A DNA stretch of 48,028 nucleotides from Bacillota bacterium (GTDB lineage: Bacteria; Bacillota; SHA-98; Ch115; JABLXJ01). The stretch's first letter is position 1; each line of letters begins with the position of its first letter. Both the position numbers and the translations under genes were made by a program. The stretch spans positions 1 to 48,028 of the forward strand of contig JABLXJ010000019.1 in assembly GCA_013178125.1 (NCBI GenBank), written 5' to 3'. Of the stretch, positions 17,993 through 27,219 are shown in pieces. Below the pieces are notes generated by a model. That model saw nothing but the letters and a program-made list of their open reading frames with translations, ran no database searches and was not told where the DNA came from.

Positions 17993-18823
17993 CCGGGGTG
18001 AGAGCCGCAAGAATGCCCCGGGGTCTACCGGTTTGCCGCCTTTATGCACCTCGAAATGCAGGCAGGGACCGATGGGTTCTCCCCCATCATAGACCCTTCC
18101 GATCACGCTCCCCTGCTGGACCTCCTCCCCCTTTCCGACAAGAATCTCCTCACAGTGATCATAGATTGTCTGCACGCCGTTATCGTGCAGCAGGACCACC
18201 CTCCTGCCCTCGGGAGGGCCACCCTCAGCCGTGTCCACATCAGTCACAACCCCTGAGAGCGCGGCGCGGACCTCCTCGCCGGGCACAGTGGCTATATCCC
18301 ACCCCCCGTTATACCGCCAATCGTCGTAGAGAGGGTGCTTCACCCACCCGAATCCCACGGCTACCTCCCCATTTACCGGCTCCATCATAGTCTCCGTAGC
18401 TTCCGTAGTTTTCATGGCTTCCATAGCTCCCTGTATAGCCCCCTGCCCCCCTGGTTCCCGCTCAAACCCCGGGGGTTTGGGACCCCGGGCCCCGGAATTC
18501 GGACTCTGTGTCCGCTGTATCTCCGGCCGCTGCCCAGCTTGCCCAGCTTGACCCGCCGGCCCGGCCACGTGCGCCATCTCAGTCGATTCAGTTGCTATGG
18601 TCGATATAAAGGACTGGCCCGCCAGGATGAGCCCGATCGAGAGCCCGGCCGCCACCGCCCCCACAGCCAGGCCACGCCTCAATCTAAGGGCTGACCGGAG
18701 ACCTAACCGGAAGCCTGACCAGAGGCCCCCCACAAGCCTCGCCCCTGATGTGAACCGCACCGTAGTGGCCAATAATAAAGCCCGGGGCGAGATCCATGAT
18801 TTCCATTTGGGCGCCTTGACCAT
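17987..18823 (-). CDS. spoIIQ: Degenerate M23 (LytM) domain protein, SpoIIQ-like
   Basis: 278 residues. A basic N-terminus and one membrane helix (about 52-70) are followed by a Gly/Gln/Pro/Ala-rich linker (85-150), then an M23 domain (155-275). Zinc ligands are only partly kept. The first motif HxGxD reads N172-G-G-W-D176, so the histidine is missing. H223 remains in YDHCEEI. The HxH motif reads C254-L-H256. Peptidase activity is therefore doubtful. B. subtilis SpoIIQ is also a degenerate M23 protein that binds SpoIIIAH to form the forespore-mother cell channel. Position between spoIID and spoIIID matches B. subtilis. The ATG at 18823 has only a moderate GGGGTGAT site; the frame is open 39 codons further up. 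Confidence 0.85.
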   Translation of the reverse strand: MVKAPKWKSWISPRALLLATTVRFTSGARLVGGLWSGFRLGLRSALRLRRGLAVGAVAAGLSIGLILAGQSFISTIATESTEMAHVAGPAGQAGQAGQRPEIQRTQSPNSGARGPKPPGFEREPGGQGAIQGAMEAMKTTEATETMMEPVNGEVAVGFGWVKHPLYDDWRYNGGWDIATVPGEEVRAALSGVVTDVDTAEGGPPEGRRVVLLHDNGVQTIYDHCEEILVGKGEEVQQGSVIGRVYDGGEPIGPCLHFEVHKGGKPVDPGAFLRLSPRR

Positions 18824-18902
18824 CTTATCACCCCGGGCTTTATTATCCCCACATATTTCCTCTTTATGCAAACCCGACCCAACATGATATTTTTTAGCAG
18901 AT

Positions 18903-19937
18903 TCACCGCTCAACGCCGGTGGTGAGCCTGACCACCTCAACCCCTGTGTAATAGTACTTTAAAATATCCTCAAAGCTCTTGCCCTGCCGCGCCATACCAT
19001 CCGCCCCATACTGGCACATGCCCACGCCGTGGCCATAGCCGGTGGTCTGAATCAGGACGCTATCCCCGTTTATCCTCCAGGAAAGCCGGGTCGACCTGAG
19101 CCCGAGCCTATCCCTCAGGTCCGCCGCGCTAAATGTTCTATTCCCTATCCGGATCGTCTTCACGCGCCCTCGCGGGGATTGGGCTAGCACCTCAACCGGC
19201 CTGGCCATGGGGTCGCGGCTGATCACTTCCACGACCCTCCCGTTCACCCTCTGCGTCGTTACCTTCCTCACCCCGAATGTGACCCCCAACCTCCGCTCGA
19301 GTTCCTCCAGGCTGAAGACCCTCTGCTCTCGAAAGACCTGGCCGCCCCTGTGAAAATTGCAGGGCTTCCCCTGAAGATAGGGAACCGGGGCCGACCATAC
19401 GTCTGCTGCATCATCCGTCGAGCCCCCGCAATTCGAGTGGTAAGCTGCATCTATTAATTCCCCATGGTAGGTTATGACGTAACCCTCTGTCGCCCTGACA
19501 GCCTGCGAGATCTTGTAGTAATAAGGGATGAATTCAAGATAGCCCCATGTCCTCCGCATATCATCCGTGGATTTCCAGGCCTGGCAGTGGCGATAGTCTG
19601 TACATACGTCGGCCCCGGGGTGTTCGAGGCACCCCTTGCCACCAAAGGCCCTCATACGCTTTAAAGCAAAGGTGCGGGCGGCTACGGCCTGCGCCTTGAG
19701 TGCCTCGAGCGCAAAGGAAGCAGGCATCTCCGCCGCAACGACCCCAATAAGGTATTGCTCTAGGGGCATCCGGACGATCTTCTTTTGCGGCTCAATGTAT
19801 ACGGATATCTCAGGACTCGAGGTTTGCGGGGGTGCAGGCGGCACATTGAAGCTGCATCCCCTGAGAGCTATGATTGAGGGAAGGACAATGATGACCACGA
19901 AGCAGAAGGCAACGATGAAAAAAACCATTCTCTTCAT
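18903..19937 (-). CDS. spoIID: Stage II sporulation protein D, peptidoglycan lytic transglycosylase
   Basis: 344 residues. N-terminal membrane helix (about 4-25). SpoIID cuts glycan strands at the septum during engulfment, with SpoIIP and SpoIIM. The SpoIID/LytB domain is clear: MPLEQYLIGVVAAEMPASF with the expected catalytic E70, ALKAQAVAARTFAL, YHSNCGGSTDDAADVW and GYGHGVGMCQYGADGMA near the end. The ATG follows a weak site; a second in-frame ATG lies three codons later. It lies between murA and spoIIQ, the B. subtilis order. A 79-base gap separates it from spoIIQ. Confidence 0.95.
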   Translation of the reverse strand: MKRMVFFIVAFCFVVIIVLPSIIALRGCSFNVPPAPPQTSSPEISVYIEPQKKIVRMPLEQYLIGVVAAEMPASFALEALKAQAVAARTFALKRMRAFGGKGCLEHPGADVCTDYRHCQAWKSTDDMRRTWGYLEFIPYYYKISQAVRATEGYVITYHGELIDAAYHSNCGGSTDDAADVWSAPVPYLQGKPCNFHRGGQVFREQRVFSLEELERRLGVTFGVRKVTTQRVNGRVVEVISRDPMARPVEVLAQSPRGRVKTIRIGNRTFSAADLRDRLGLRSTRLSWRINGDSVLIQTTGYGHGVGMCQYGADGMARQGKSFEDILKYYYTGVEVVRLTTGVER

Positions 19938-19969
19938 TAAAGATAGCGCCCCCTGGACTGGATCGCAGA

Positions 19970-20003
19970 GCTCCGCCGCAGGGCTGGCTGGCCAAGGCGG
20001 AGC
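19970..20003 (-). other. Inverted repeat between murA and spoIID
   Basis: GCTCCGCC pairs perfectly with GGCGGAGC (19970-19977 with 19996-20003) around an 18-base loop, in the 105-base gap. No T-run follows on the minus strand, so it is not a standard terminator. It could separate vegetative murA transcription from spoIID or protect RNA ends. Confidence 0.5.
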
Positions 20004-20042
20004 CAAAACCAGATATGCTTGTCTAAACCGTCTATAATCTAT

Positions 20043-21374
20043 CTATATTGCGATGTCCAAGGGTTTAGAACCTTCCAGGCACCCGGCGAGCCCCGGGCCA
20101 GCTTGCTCTCTCTCAACCCTCTCAATCGTTGCGCCCAGCTTCGAGAGTTTAATTTCGATATTCTCATATCCGCGATCGATGTGATGAACCTCTGATACCT
20201 CTGTTTCGCCTTCTGCAACAAGCGCTGCCAGGATGAGGGCCGCACCGGCCCGCAGGTCGGTGGCCTTCACTGGAGCGCCCGTGAGGCGGGGCATACCCTC
20301 AATAATGGCCGTCCTCCCATCGATCTTGATGTTCGCACCCATCCTCTTCAGTTCATCAACATACATGAACCTGTTTTCAAATACCGTCTCGGTTATAATG
20401 CTCGTGCCCTGCGCGATCGACAGCAATGCCGCCACCTGCGCTTGCAGGTCGGTGGGGAACCCGGGGTACGGCATGGTCTTGACATCAGCGCTCTTCAACA
20501 TCACGCTGGACCTTACCCTGATCCCTGTAGCCTCCTCATCGACACGTACACCTATTTCCCGCAATTTGGCGATGAGCGGCTTGAGGTGTTCAGGCAGTGC
20601 ATTCTTGACAAATACATCCCCATGGGTTATGGAAGCGGCTATCATATAGGTACCAGCTTCGATCCTGTCGGGCAGGATCGCGTGGGTTGCTCCCCCGAGG
20701 CGTTTCACGCCCTCGATGCGGATGATATTGGTGCCGGCGCCGCGGATGTTGGCCCCCATGGCGTTGAGAAAGCTCGCCAGGTCCACGACCTCTGGTTCCT
20801 TGGCAGCATTCTCGATGATGGTGGTCCCCGTGGCCAGCGTTGCAGCCATCATTATATTCTCGGTCGCCCCCACGCTTGGAAAATCGAGATAGACATGGCC
20901 GCCCGAGAGCCCGTTCCCGGCGGTGGCCTCCACATACCCATGTTCCCTAGCGATGCTGGCCCCCAGCGACTCAAAACCCTTGAGGTGAAGATCAATGGGC
21001 CTGGTCCCGATGGCGCACCCACCAGGCAAGAATATCTTGGCATACCTGAAGCGGGCCAGCATGGGCCCCATAATAAGAAAAGAGGCCCTCATCTTCCGGA
21101 CAAGGTCATAAGGAGCCTCTACGGCCCTGACATCGCTGGCATCCAGCCTCAAAACGCTCGATTTCGAGGATTGACCGGCTGCAATCTTGACACCGAGGCT
21201 GCGCAGGACCTCCTGGATCGTGCGAACATCCTCCAGCCTCGGGATATCCTCCAGGATCACCTCGCCGTCCGACAAAAGGGATGCCGCCATTATGGGCAAT
21301 GCTGCGTTCTTTGCGCCGCTTATCTTCACGATGCCGTCAAGTCGTCTGCCACCTTGAATTCTGATCCTAGTCAC
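20043..21374 (-). CDS. murA: UDP-N-acetylglucosamine 1-carboxyvinyltransferase
   Basis: 443 residues, slightly longer than the usual 418-430 because of a C-terminal tail. MurA adds enolpyruvate from PEP to UDP-GlcNAc, the first committed step of peptidoglycan synthesis. Visible motifs: the active-site KNAALP (22-27), the loop [15 protein letters not shown] carrying catalytic C120 (the fosfomycin target in most species), and the repeated inside-out alpha/beta halves typical of EPSP-synthase folds. GTG start with GGGAGG six bases upstream. First gene of murA-spoIID-spoIIQ-spoIIID-mbl, with its own promoter region upstream. Confidence 0.95.
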   Translation of the reverse strand: MTRIRIQGGRRLDGIVKISGAKNAALPIMAASLLSDGEVILEDIPRLEDVRTIQEVLRSLGVKIAAGQSSKSSVLRLDASDVRAVEAPYDLVRKMRASFLIMGPMLARFRYAKIFLPGGCAIGTRPIDLHLKGFESLGASIAREHGYVEATAGNGLSGGHVYLDFPSVGATENIMMAATLATGTTIIENAAKEPEVVDLASFLNAMGANIRGAGTNIIRIEGVKRLGGATHAILPDRIEAGTYMIAASITHGDVFVKNALPEHLKPLIAKLREIGVRVDEEATGIRVRSSVMLKSADVKTMPYPGFPTDLQAQVAALLSIAQGTSIITETVFENRFMYVDELKRMGANIKIDGRTAIIEGMPRLTGAPVKATDLRAGAALILAALVAEGETEVSEVHHIDRGYENIEIKLSKLGATIERVEREQAGPGLAGCLEGSKPLDIAI

Positions 21375-21413
21375 CGGCTATCCTCCCAGATTAGTGGCTC
21401 CCCTACAACGTAG

Positions 21414-21443
21414 AGTGTAACATCTGCCCAGCTAAATATGCAA
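21414..21443 (-). promoter_or_regulatory. Candidate sigma-A promoter of murA
   Basis: TTGCAT (21438-21443) and TACACT (21414-21419) are 18 bases apart on the minus strand, and TG precedes the -10 by one base as in extended -10 promoters. The leader to the GTG is short. Two operator-like direct repeats lie immediately upstream of the -35. Confidence 0.5.
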
Positions 21444-21450
21444 GCGGCAA

Positions 21451-21492
21451 TTCATGGATTTTAAAATCACAGCTTCATGGATTTCAAAATCA
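21451..21492 (-). repeat. Pair of 19-bp direct repeats upstream of murA promoter
   Basis: TTCATGGATTTTAAAATCA (21451-21469) and the same with one T-to-C change (21474-21492) are spaced 23 bases apart, about two helical turns. Each contains the palindrome GATTTTAAAATC or its near copy. Position next to the -35 suggests a regulator site or an AT-rich UP element. Confidence 0.7.
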
Positions 21493-21515
21493 TGACTGGT
21501 TGGTCCCGCCGCATG

Positions 21516-22808
21516 TTACGGGGCCGATCCCCCGCTGACCGCCCTGACATTCTCAGCAAACTGGGACTTTACAACAAGCTGCCTGAATTCCTCGTTGCTC
21601 TTCGTGTGGGTGAGGCGCTCCAGCACGAGCTCAGTTGTATCGGCAATTCCAAGGGATCCGAAAGCCTTCCTCAAGAGCCAGACCATATCCAGCTCCTCCG
21701 GCGTCAGGAGCAGCTCCTCTTTCCGCGTCCCGGACCTGTAAATATCGATCGCCGGGAAAATCCTCCGCTCGGCAAGGCGCCTGTCGAGGTGGATCTCCAT
21801 ATTTCCGGTCCCTTTAAATTCTTCGTAGATAACATCATCCATGCGACTCCCTGTCTCCACAAGAGTCGTCGCGAGGATGGTCAGGCTTCCTCCTTCTTCG
21901 ATGTTGCGCGCGGCGCCAAAAAAGCGCTTGGGCCGGTGAAGCGCGCTAGGATCCAGCCCTCCGGACAGCGTCCTGCCACTAGGAGGTTCTACAAGATTGT
22001 ACGCGCGAGCGAGCCGGGTTATACTATCCAGCAGGATAATCACGTCCTTTTTATGCTCAACAAGCCTCCTGGCGCGCTCGAGAACCATCTCGGCAACCCG
22101 GATGTGGTTATCAGGCGGCTGGTCAAAGGTTGAGCTCGTCACCACCCCTTTGACCGACCTCTCCATATCTGTGACCTCCTCGGGCCTTTCATCGACCAGG
22201 AGCACGAGGATCTCTATCTCGGGGTGGTTGGCGGATATGGCGTTCGCGATCTTCTTGAGAACGGTCGTCTTCCCGGCCTTGGGCGGGGATACTATCAGCC
22301 CTCGCTGCCCCTTGCCGAGAGGCGCCATGATATCTATCATGCGCGTGGTGATCTCCTTTGGATCGGTTTCCAGCTTGATCCTCTGGTTTGGATAGATCGG
22401 CGTGAGATCCTCAAAGTGCAGCCTCTTGCTGGCGGCCTCCGGGTCCGCCGAGTTTACAGCCTCAACCCTCAGGAGGGCGAAATACTTCTCGTTCTCCTTG
22501 GGCGGCCTGACCTGACCGGATATAAGGTCACCCGTCCTGAGGTTAAACCGGCGTATTTGAGACGGGGAGACATAGATGTCATCCTGGCTTGGTGACAGGC
22601 CCGCAACCCTGAGAAAGCCGAAGCCATCCGGCATTATCTCGAGGATTCCCTCCGCGAATAGCAGGCCTTCCCTTTCGATCTGGACCCTCAGGATTTCAAA
22701 TATGAGATCCTTCTTTCTCATCTTTGAGTAGCCCGCAATCTGGAGCCCACGGGCGATTTCATATAATTCTGGTATCGTCTTGCTCTCCAATTCGGCAATA
22801 TTCAGCAT
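21516..22808 (-). CDS. rho: Transcription termination factor Rho
   Basis: 430 residues, typical. Rho is a ring RNA helicase that ends transcription of untranslated RNA. The N-terminal helical domain begins [20 protein letters not shown]. The cold-shock-like RNA-binding fold (about 50-120) holds [15 protein letters not shown]. The Walker A loop is SPPKAGKT (174-181), followed by Walker B-like [16 protein letters not shown] and the Q/R-loop region. The ATG at 22808 matches the family start; a GTG four codons upstream sits directly against the GGAGG. It is preceded by a 310-base gap holding a candidate promoter and a hairpin. Confidence 0.96.
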   Translation of the reverse strand: MLNIAELESKTIPELYEIARGLQIAGYSKMRKKDLIFEILRVQIEREGLLFAEGILEIMPDGFGFLRVAGLSPSQDDIYVSPSQIRRFNLRTGDLISGQVRPPKENEKYFALLRVEAVNSADPEAASKRLHFEDLTPIYPNQRIKLETDPKEITTRMIDIMAPLGKGQRGLIVSPPKAGKTTVLKKIANAISANHPEIEILVLLVDERPEEVTDMERSVKGVVTSSTFDQPPDNHIRVAEMVLERARRLVEHKKDVIILLDSITRLARAYNLVEPPSGRTLSGGLDPSALHRPKRFFGAARNIEEGGSLTILATTLVETGSRMDDVIYEEFKGTGNMEIHLDRRLAERRIFPAIDIYRSGTRKEELLLTPEELDMVWLLRKAFGSLGIADTTELVLERLTHTKSNEEFRQLVVKSQFAENVRAVSGGSAP

Positions 22809-22864
22809 TGGGTAACTCACCCTCCATAGTCTCTAAACGTTTTTCCCAACCGCATCTTTTCCTG

Positions 22865-22893
22865 GATATATCTTATATGACAAAAACATACAA
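22865..22893 (-). promoter_or_regulatory. Weak candidate promoter of rho
   Basis: TTGTAT (22888-22893) and TATATC (22865-22870) are separated by 17 bases on the minus strand in an AT-rich stretch. Four bases of each hexamer match the sigma-A consensus. Confidence 0.35.
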
Positions 22894-22921
22894 TAATACA
22901 GGCTTCTATAAATCTAGCCAC

Positions 22922-22968
22922 ATCCAAAAATGATTCCCAAGGGAGCCAGCTCCCACTGAGGCCGGCTC
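22922..22968 (-). terminator. Candidate terminator after the zinc-ribbon gene
   Basis: GAGCCGGC (minus strand, 22961-22968) pairs with GCTGGCTC (22943-22950) with one G-U pair around a 10-base loop. A short T-run (ATTTTTGG) follows about a dozen bases later, which is further than in a standard terminator. Confidence 0.4.
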
Positions 22969-23130
22969 GTTTCTCTCGTATTCATTTCCATGACATATCT
23001 GCACCAGTTAGGGTATCGACAGCCCCGATAATCCACCCGGTGGCTGTCATAATCAGCAGGAGAATCCATGGGCAACGCGATAAAATAGATACGGGAAAAC
23101 TCTGCAGGAGAGAGGTGTAGGCCCGCGGTC

Positions 23131-23799
23131 TCAGCTCTTCTTATGCGTCTTGCGTGTACCGAACTTGCCGGCATCGATACAATTGAAACCGCCCTTGGTA
23201 AGCTCGATGCTCTTTACCTTCCTGATAACGTCGAGGTCCTCCCTTGTCTCGGCATATATTATGTTTATGCTATCGCACCTGGGACAGTGAAGCTCCAACT
23301 TCTCGGGGTAGATATCCACTTCGATATTATAATTACCACATTGACAATATAAATTCCCGGAGCTTGCGATCTTATGAAGGAGCTTCAAAGTCTCAAGCAT
23401 GACCTCAGGGGTCTTGAAGTAGCCCTCGAAACCGAGATCGCTTATGAGGGCCTCCACATCATATTGATAACTTCTTATTGCGCTCTTGATCTTCTTGGTA
23501 CGGCCAAGATATCCGAGCTCCAGGGCTGTTTCGGGGCACACCAGGGTAGTCAAGTCATCCTGGCAGAACCTGGCTCCATCAAGCGGGATTACATGAGAGG
23601 TCTCGCACACCAGGCAGGGGATATTAAAGAAGTACCTCCTGTAATCTTTGGTTGATATGACGGCCTTAGTCTCGCCGCAAGGGCAGGTGACCTTAAGAAC
23701 CCTGTTGTGGGTGAAGTAGAAAAGCGAGAATACATGATAATCGAGCCTTCCACACGAAGGGCACCTCAACGCCAAAGTCCTCGTCGTCTTGATCAACAT
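23131..23799 (-). CDS. Zinc-ribbon (CpXC-like) conserved protein
   Basis: 222 residues of unknown function. Several cysteine pairs suggest zinc ribbons: C13-P-S-C16, C39-P-C41 and C62-L-V-C65 in the N-terminal half, then CQC and CPRC near residues 155-180. The opening LRCPSCGRLDYHVFSLFYF with VTCPCGE is like CpXC-type domains. The middle (about 100-145) is mostly helical. The tail is basic (GTRKTHKKS). Similar proteins occur next to rho or pyrG in other spore-forming Clostridia. No signal or membrane segment is seen. The ATG is preceded by GGGGGTAG. It lies between pyrG and rho. Confidence 0.75.
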   Translation of the reverse strand: MLIKTTRTLALRCPSCGRLDYHVFSLFYFTHNRVLKVTCPCGETKAVISTKDYRRYFFNIPCLVCETSHVIPLDGARFCQDDLTTLVCPETALELGYLGRTKKIKSAIRSYQYDVEALISDLGFEGYFKTPEVMLETLKLLHKIASSGNLYCQCGNYNIEVDIYPEKLELHCPRCDSINIIYAETREDLDVIRKVKSIELTKGGFNCIDAGKFGTRKTHKKS

Positions 23800-23913
23800 C
23801 TTGCTACCCCCAAGCCCCGCCCGACTTCACTATCACGACTTATTCGCCGCCCGCATAGAAATTCCTCTTTCCCATGCAGGAGGATAACACAAGTATTACC
23901 CTGCACTAAAAAT

Positions 23914-25563
<1,650 letters not shown>

Positions 25564-25649
25564 CTACCCCCTTGCATCCTGAATCCAGCTCTAAAATTCA
25601 GCTCCAGAATCCACCCCTGAATATCTCACGCACCGGGGATAACCGTGGA

Positions 25650-26294
25650 TCACTCGTAGGAGAACACATAAATCGTCCTCTCCCCCGGGATATCCTGGGC
25701 TGAAAGCTCGAGTGATACAGAATTCGTCCGCACTATATTATCCTTATCTATGAGGAACTTGTCAACAGGATCTATGGGAAAAGCCAGGGCAGGGGTCTTA
25801 TAGTGCATCGGGACTATCACGGCTGGCTTCAGCGCGTCAATAACCCTCGTGGCGCCCGCGGCATCGATGGTGAAGTTGCCTCCGACCGGGACCAGCAATA
25901 TGTCGACATGTCCTATCTCATCCACCTTGGCAGGGTCGAGCATGTGACCGAGATCACCTAGGTGGCATATCTTCAGACCATCCACGCCAATAACAAACAC
26001 GATATTGGGCCCCCGCTTCCTGCCCCCCTGGTTATCGTGGAAGGTGGAGACCCCATGGACGGGCACGCCCTTTGCCTCGTGCCTGCCGGGCGTCTTCACG
26101 ACAACAGGGTCGCCCTCGACGCACCCGACATTGTTGTGGTCGAAATGGTCATGGCTCACCGTGACTATATCGGCCCTGACGGATGGCACGGGATAGCCTA
26201 CCGTTTCATCAAAGGGGTCGGTGAGGATCCTGACCTCCGGGGAAGAGCTCGTGATCATGAAACACGCGTGACCAAACCACCTAAGCCTCATCAT
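25650..26294 (-). CDS. MBL-fold metal-dependent hydrolase
   Basis: 214 residues, cytoplasmic. The metallo-beta-lactamase fold is shown by the opening LRWFGHACFMI, the metal motif TVSHDHFDHNNV (HxHxDH), ICHLGDLGH with a third histidine and aspartate, and PMHYKTP near the end. These match the small UlaG-like/YtkL-type hydrolases whose substrates are mostly unknown. The start codons ATG-ATG directly follow the stop of the DUF624 gene (no gap), with AAGGGAG upstream, so the two are translated from one message. Confidence 0.85.
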   Translation of the reverse strand: MMRLRWFGHACFMITSSSPEVRILTDPFDETVGYPVPSVRADIVTVSHDHFDHNNVGCVEGDPVVVKTPGRHEAKGVPVHGVSTFHDNQGGRKRGPNIVFVIGVDGLKICHLGDLGHMLDPAKVDEIGHVDILLVPVGGNFTIDAAGATRVIDALKPAVIVPMHYKTPALAFPIDPVDKFLIDKDNIVRTNSVSLELSAQDIPGERTIYVFSYE

Positions 26295-27095
26295 CTACAC
26301 TCCCTTCTCCTCTTCATTGAAACTCCTTTCTCCAGTGGATGATTCCTCCGGGATGCCTGGGATTTCCGGGGTATCCAGGATATCCGGAGTATAGGGTTCC
26401 TCCTCCGGGACCGTATGGATATTATATTTCTTGAGCACCTCCACGGCGCCATTACCCTGGAGGAAGCTCAGTATCCCCATAAAAAGCAGCGCAAAAGCGG
26501 GAGCGATGACGATGCATACGACTGCCACCAAGAGGTTGAAAAAAGACATGAGGATCGAGAAAAAGGGGTTATCCAGGATGAGTAGGGCCGACCGCTTTAA
26601 CGCCTTCCCGGTGCCGGTATCCTGCTGGACAACCAGGGGGATCAGGTAGTTCATCATCATCAAGACGAAAAGAAGGGCATATATCCATATGCCGCCCACG
26701 GCCTTGATAACAGGGTTCTTATTTGTGAAACAGAATACGATGTCAGCGAGGAGAACCGCTATCAGGAGAAGCTCCGCAGCCATGAGGCCCAGCGCCCGGA
26801 CGCCAAATCGCCTGAAGCCCACGATGAAATCCCTGATCCCGATATCCTCCCTCTTCAGGACCAGAAACACGACATATGAAGCGGCGGCGGTGGCTGGCGC
26901 AGTCCCCACCAGCGCGAGCCCCGCCACCACCCATGGCGACCTTGTGAAGAGTGAGGCTCCCATGACCACAATGACGGCCCAGGCAAACCACATAATGCTA
27001 TTCATGAGCACGGTGCCGAGGTAACCATAGGAATCCTTTATTGATTTGACAAAAACGGATCCAGCCTTCCTCAATTCCTGGCCGGCTCTCCCCAT
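26295..27095 (-). CDS. DUF624 (YesL-like) membrane protein
   Basis: 266 residues. Hydrophobic segments at about 24-47, 56-78, 98-123, 132-155 and 182-210 predict five or six membrane helices. The pattern of an early LGTVLMNSIMWFAWA helix, PATAAASYVVFLVL, and a late helix with NPFFSILMSF is that of the DUF624/YesL family, often near sugar-uptake genes but of unproven function. The tail (about 225-266) is soluble, acidic and Pro-rich. The ATG has a GGGAGGGGG stretch upstream. Directly followed by the MBL-fold gene. Confidence 0.75.
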   Translation of the reverse strand: MGRAGQELRKAGSVFVKSIKDSYGYLGTVLMNSIMWFAWAVIVVMGASLFTRSPWVVAGLALVGTAPATAAASYVVFLVLKREDIGIRDFIVGFRRFGVRALGLMAAELLLIAVLLADIVFCFTNKNPVIKAVGGIWIYALLFVLMMMNYLIPLVVQQDTGTGKALKRSALLILDNPFFSILMSFFNLLVAVVCIVIAPAFALLFMGILSFLQGNGAVEVLKKYNIHTVPEEEPYTPDILDTPEIPGIPEESSTGERSFNEEEKGV

Positions 27096-27122
27096 CCCCT
27101 TGCCCCCTCCCGCCTTCTGAGT

Positions 27123-27215
27123 TATTGCACGCCTAGTGATATGCTATTGCACGCCTGGTGATGCGCCTGACGATACGCATGGCGATACACATGGTGATTG
27201 CATGCCCCTTACAGG
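27123..27215 (-). repeat. Degenerate tandem repeats between argS and the DUF624 gene
   Basis: Two adjacent 22-base units (27123-27144 and 27145-27166) share TATTGCACGCCT, A or G, GTGAT. They are followed by weaker copies (CGATACGC, CGATACAC, GGTGATTGC) to 27215. The array fills most of the gap. It is unrelated in sequence to the other arrays of the window. Confidence 0.7.
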
Positions 27216-27219
27216 TGGA

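Larger units (their letters stand above)
22809..23130 (-). other. Long gap before rho: hairpins and candidate promoter
   Basis: No convincing gene lies in these 322 bases. On the minus strand they hold, in order, a 7-bp stem GACAGCC/GGCTGTC (23018-23024 with 23042-23048), the terminator-like hairpin at 22943-22968, and a weak sigma-A-like promoter TTGTAT-N17-TATATC (22865-22893) about 60 bases before rho. Long structured leaders before rho are common, because rho controls its own transcription. Confidence 0.5.

Noticed and set aside
19938-20042. Sigma-E promoter before spoIID
   Set aside because: A CATATC-type -10 is present, but no convincing -35 lies at the right distance; only the spoIIID site is good enough to list.
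22914-23174. 86-codon minus-strand frame between rho and the zinc-ribbon gene
   Set aside because: Overlaps hairpins and the end of a real gene; no family features and no ribosome site.
27123-27215. CRISPR array
   Set aside because: Units are adjacent without unique spacers, are degenerate, and no cas gene is near.
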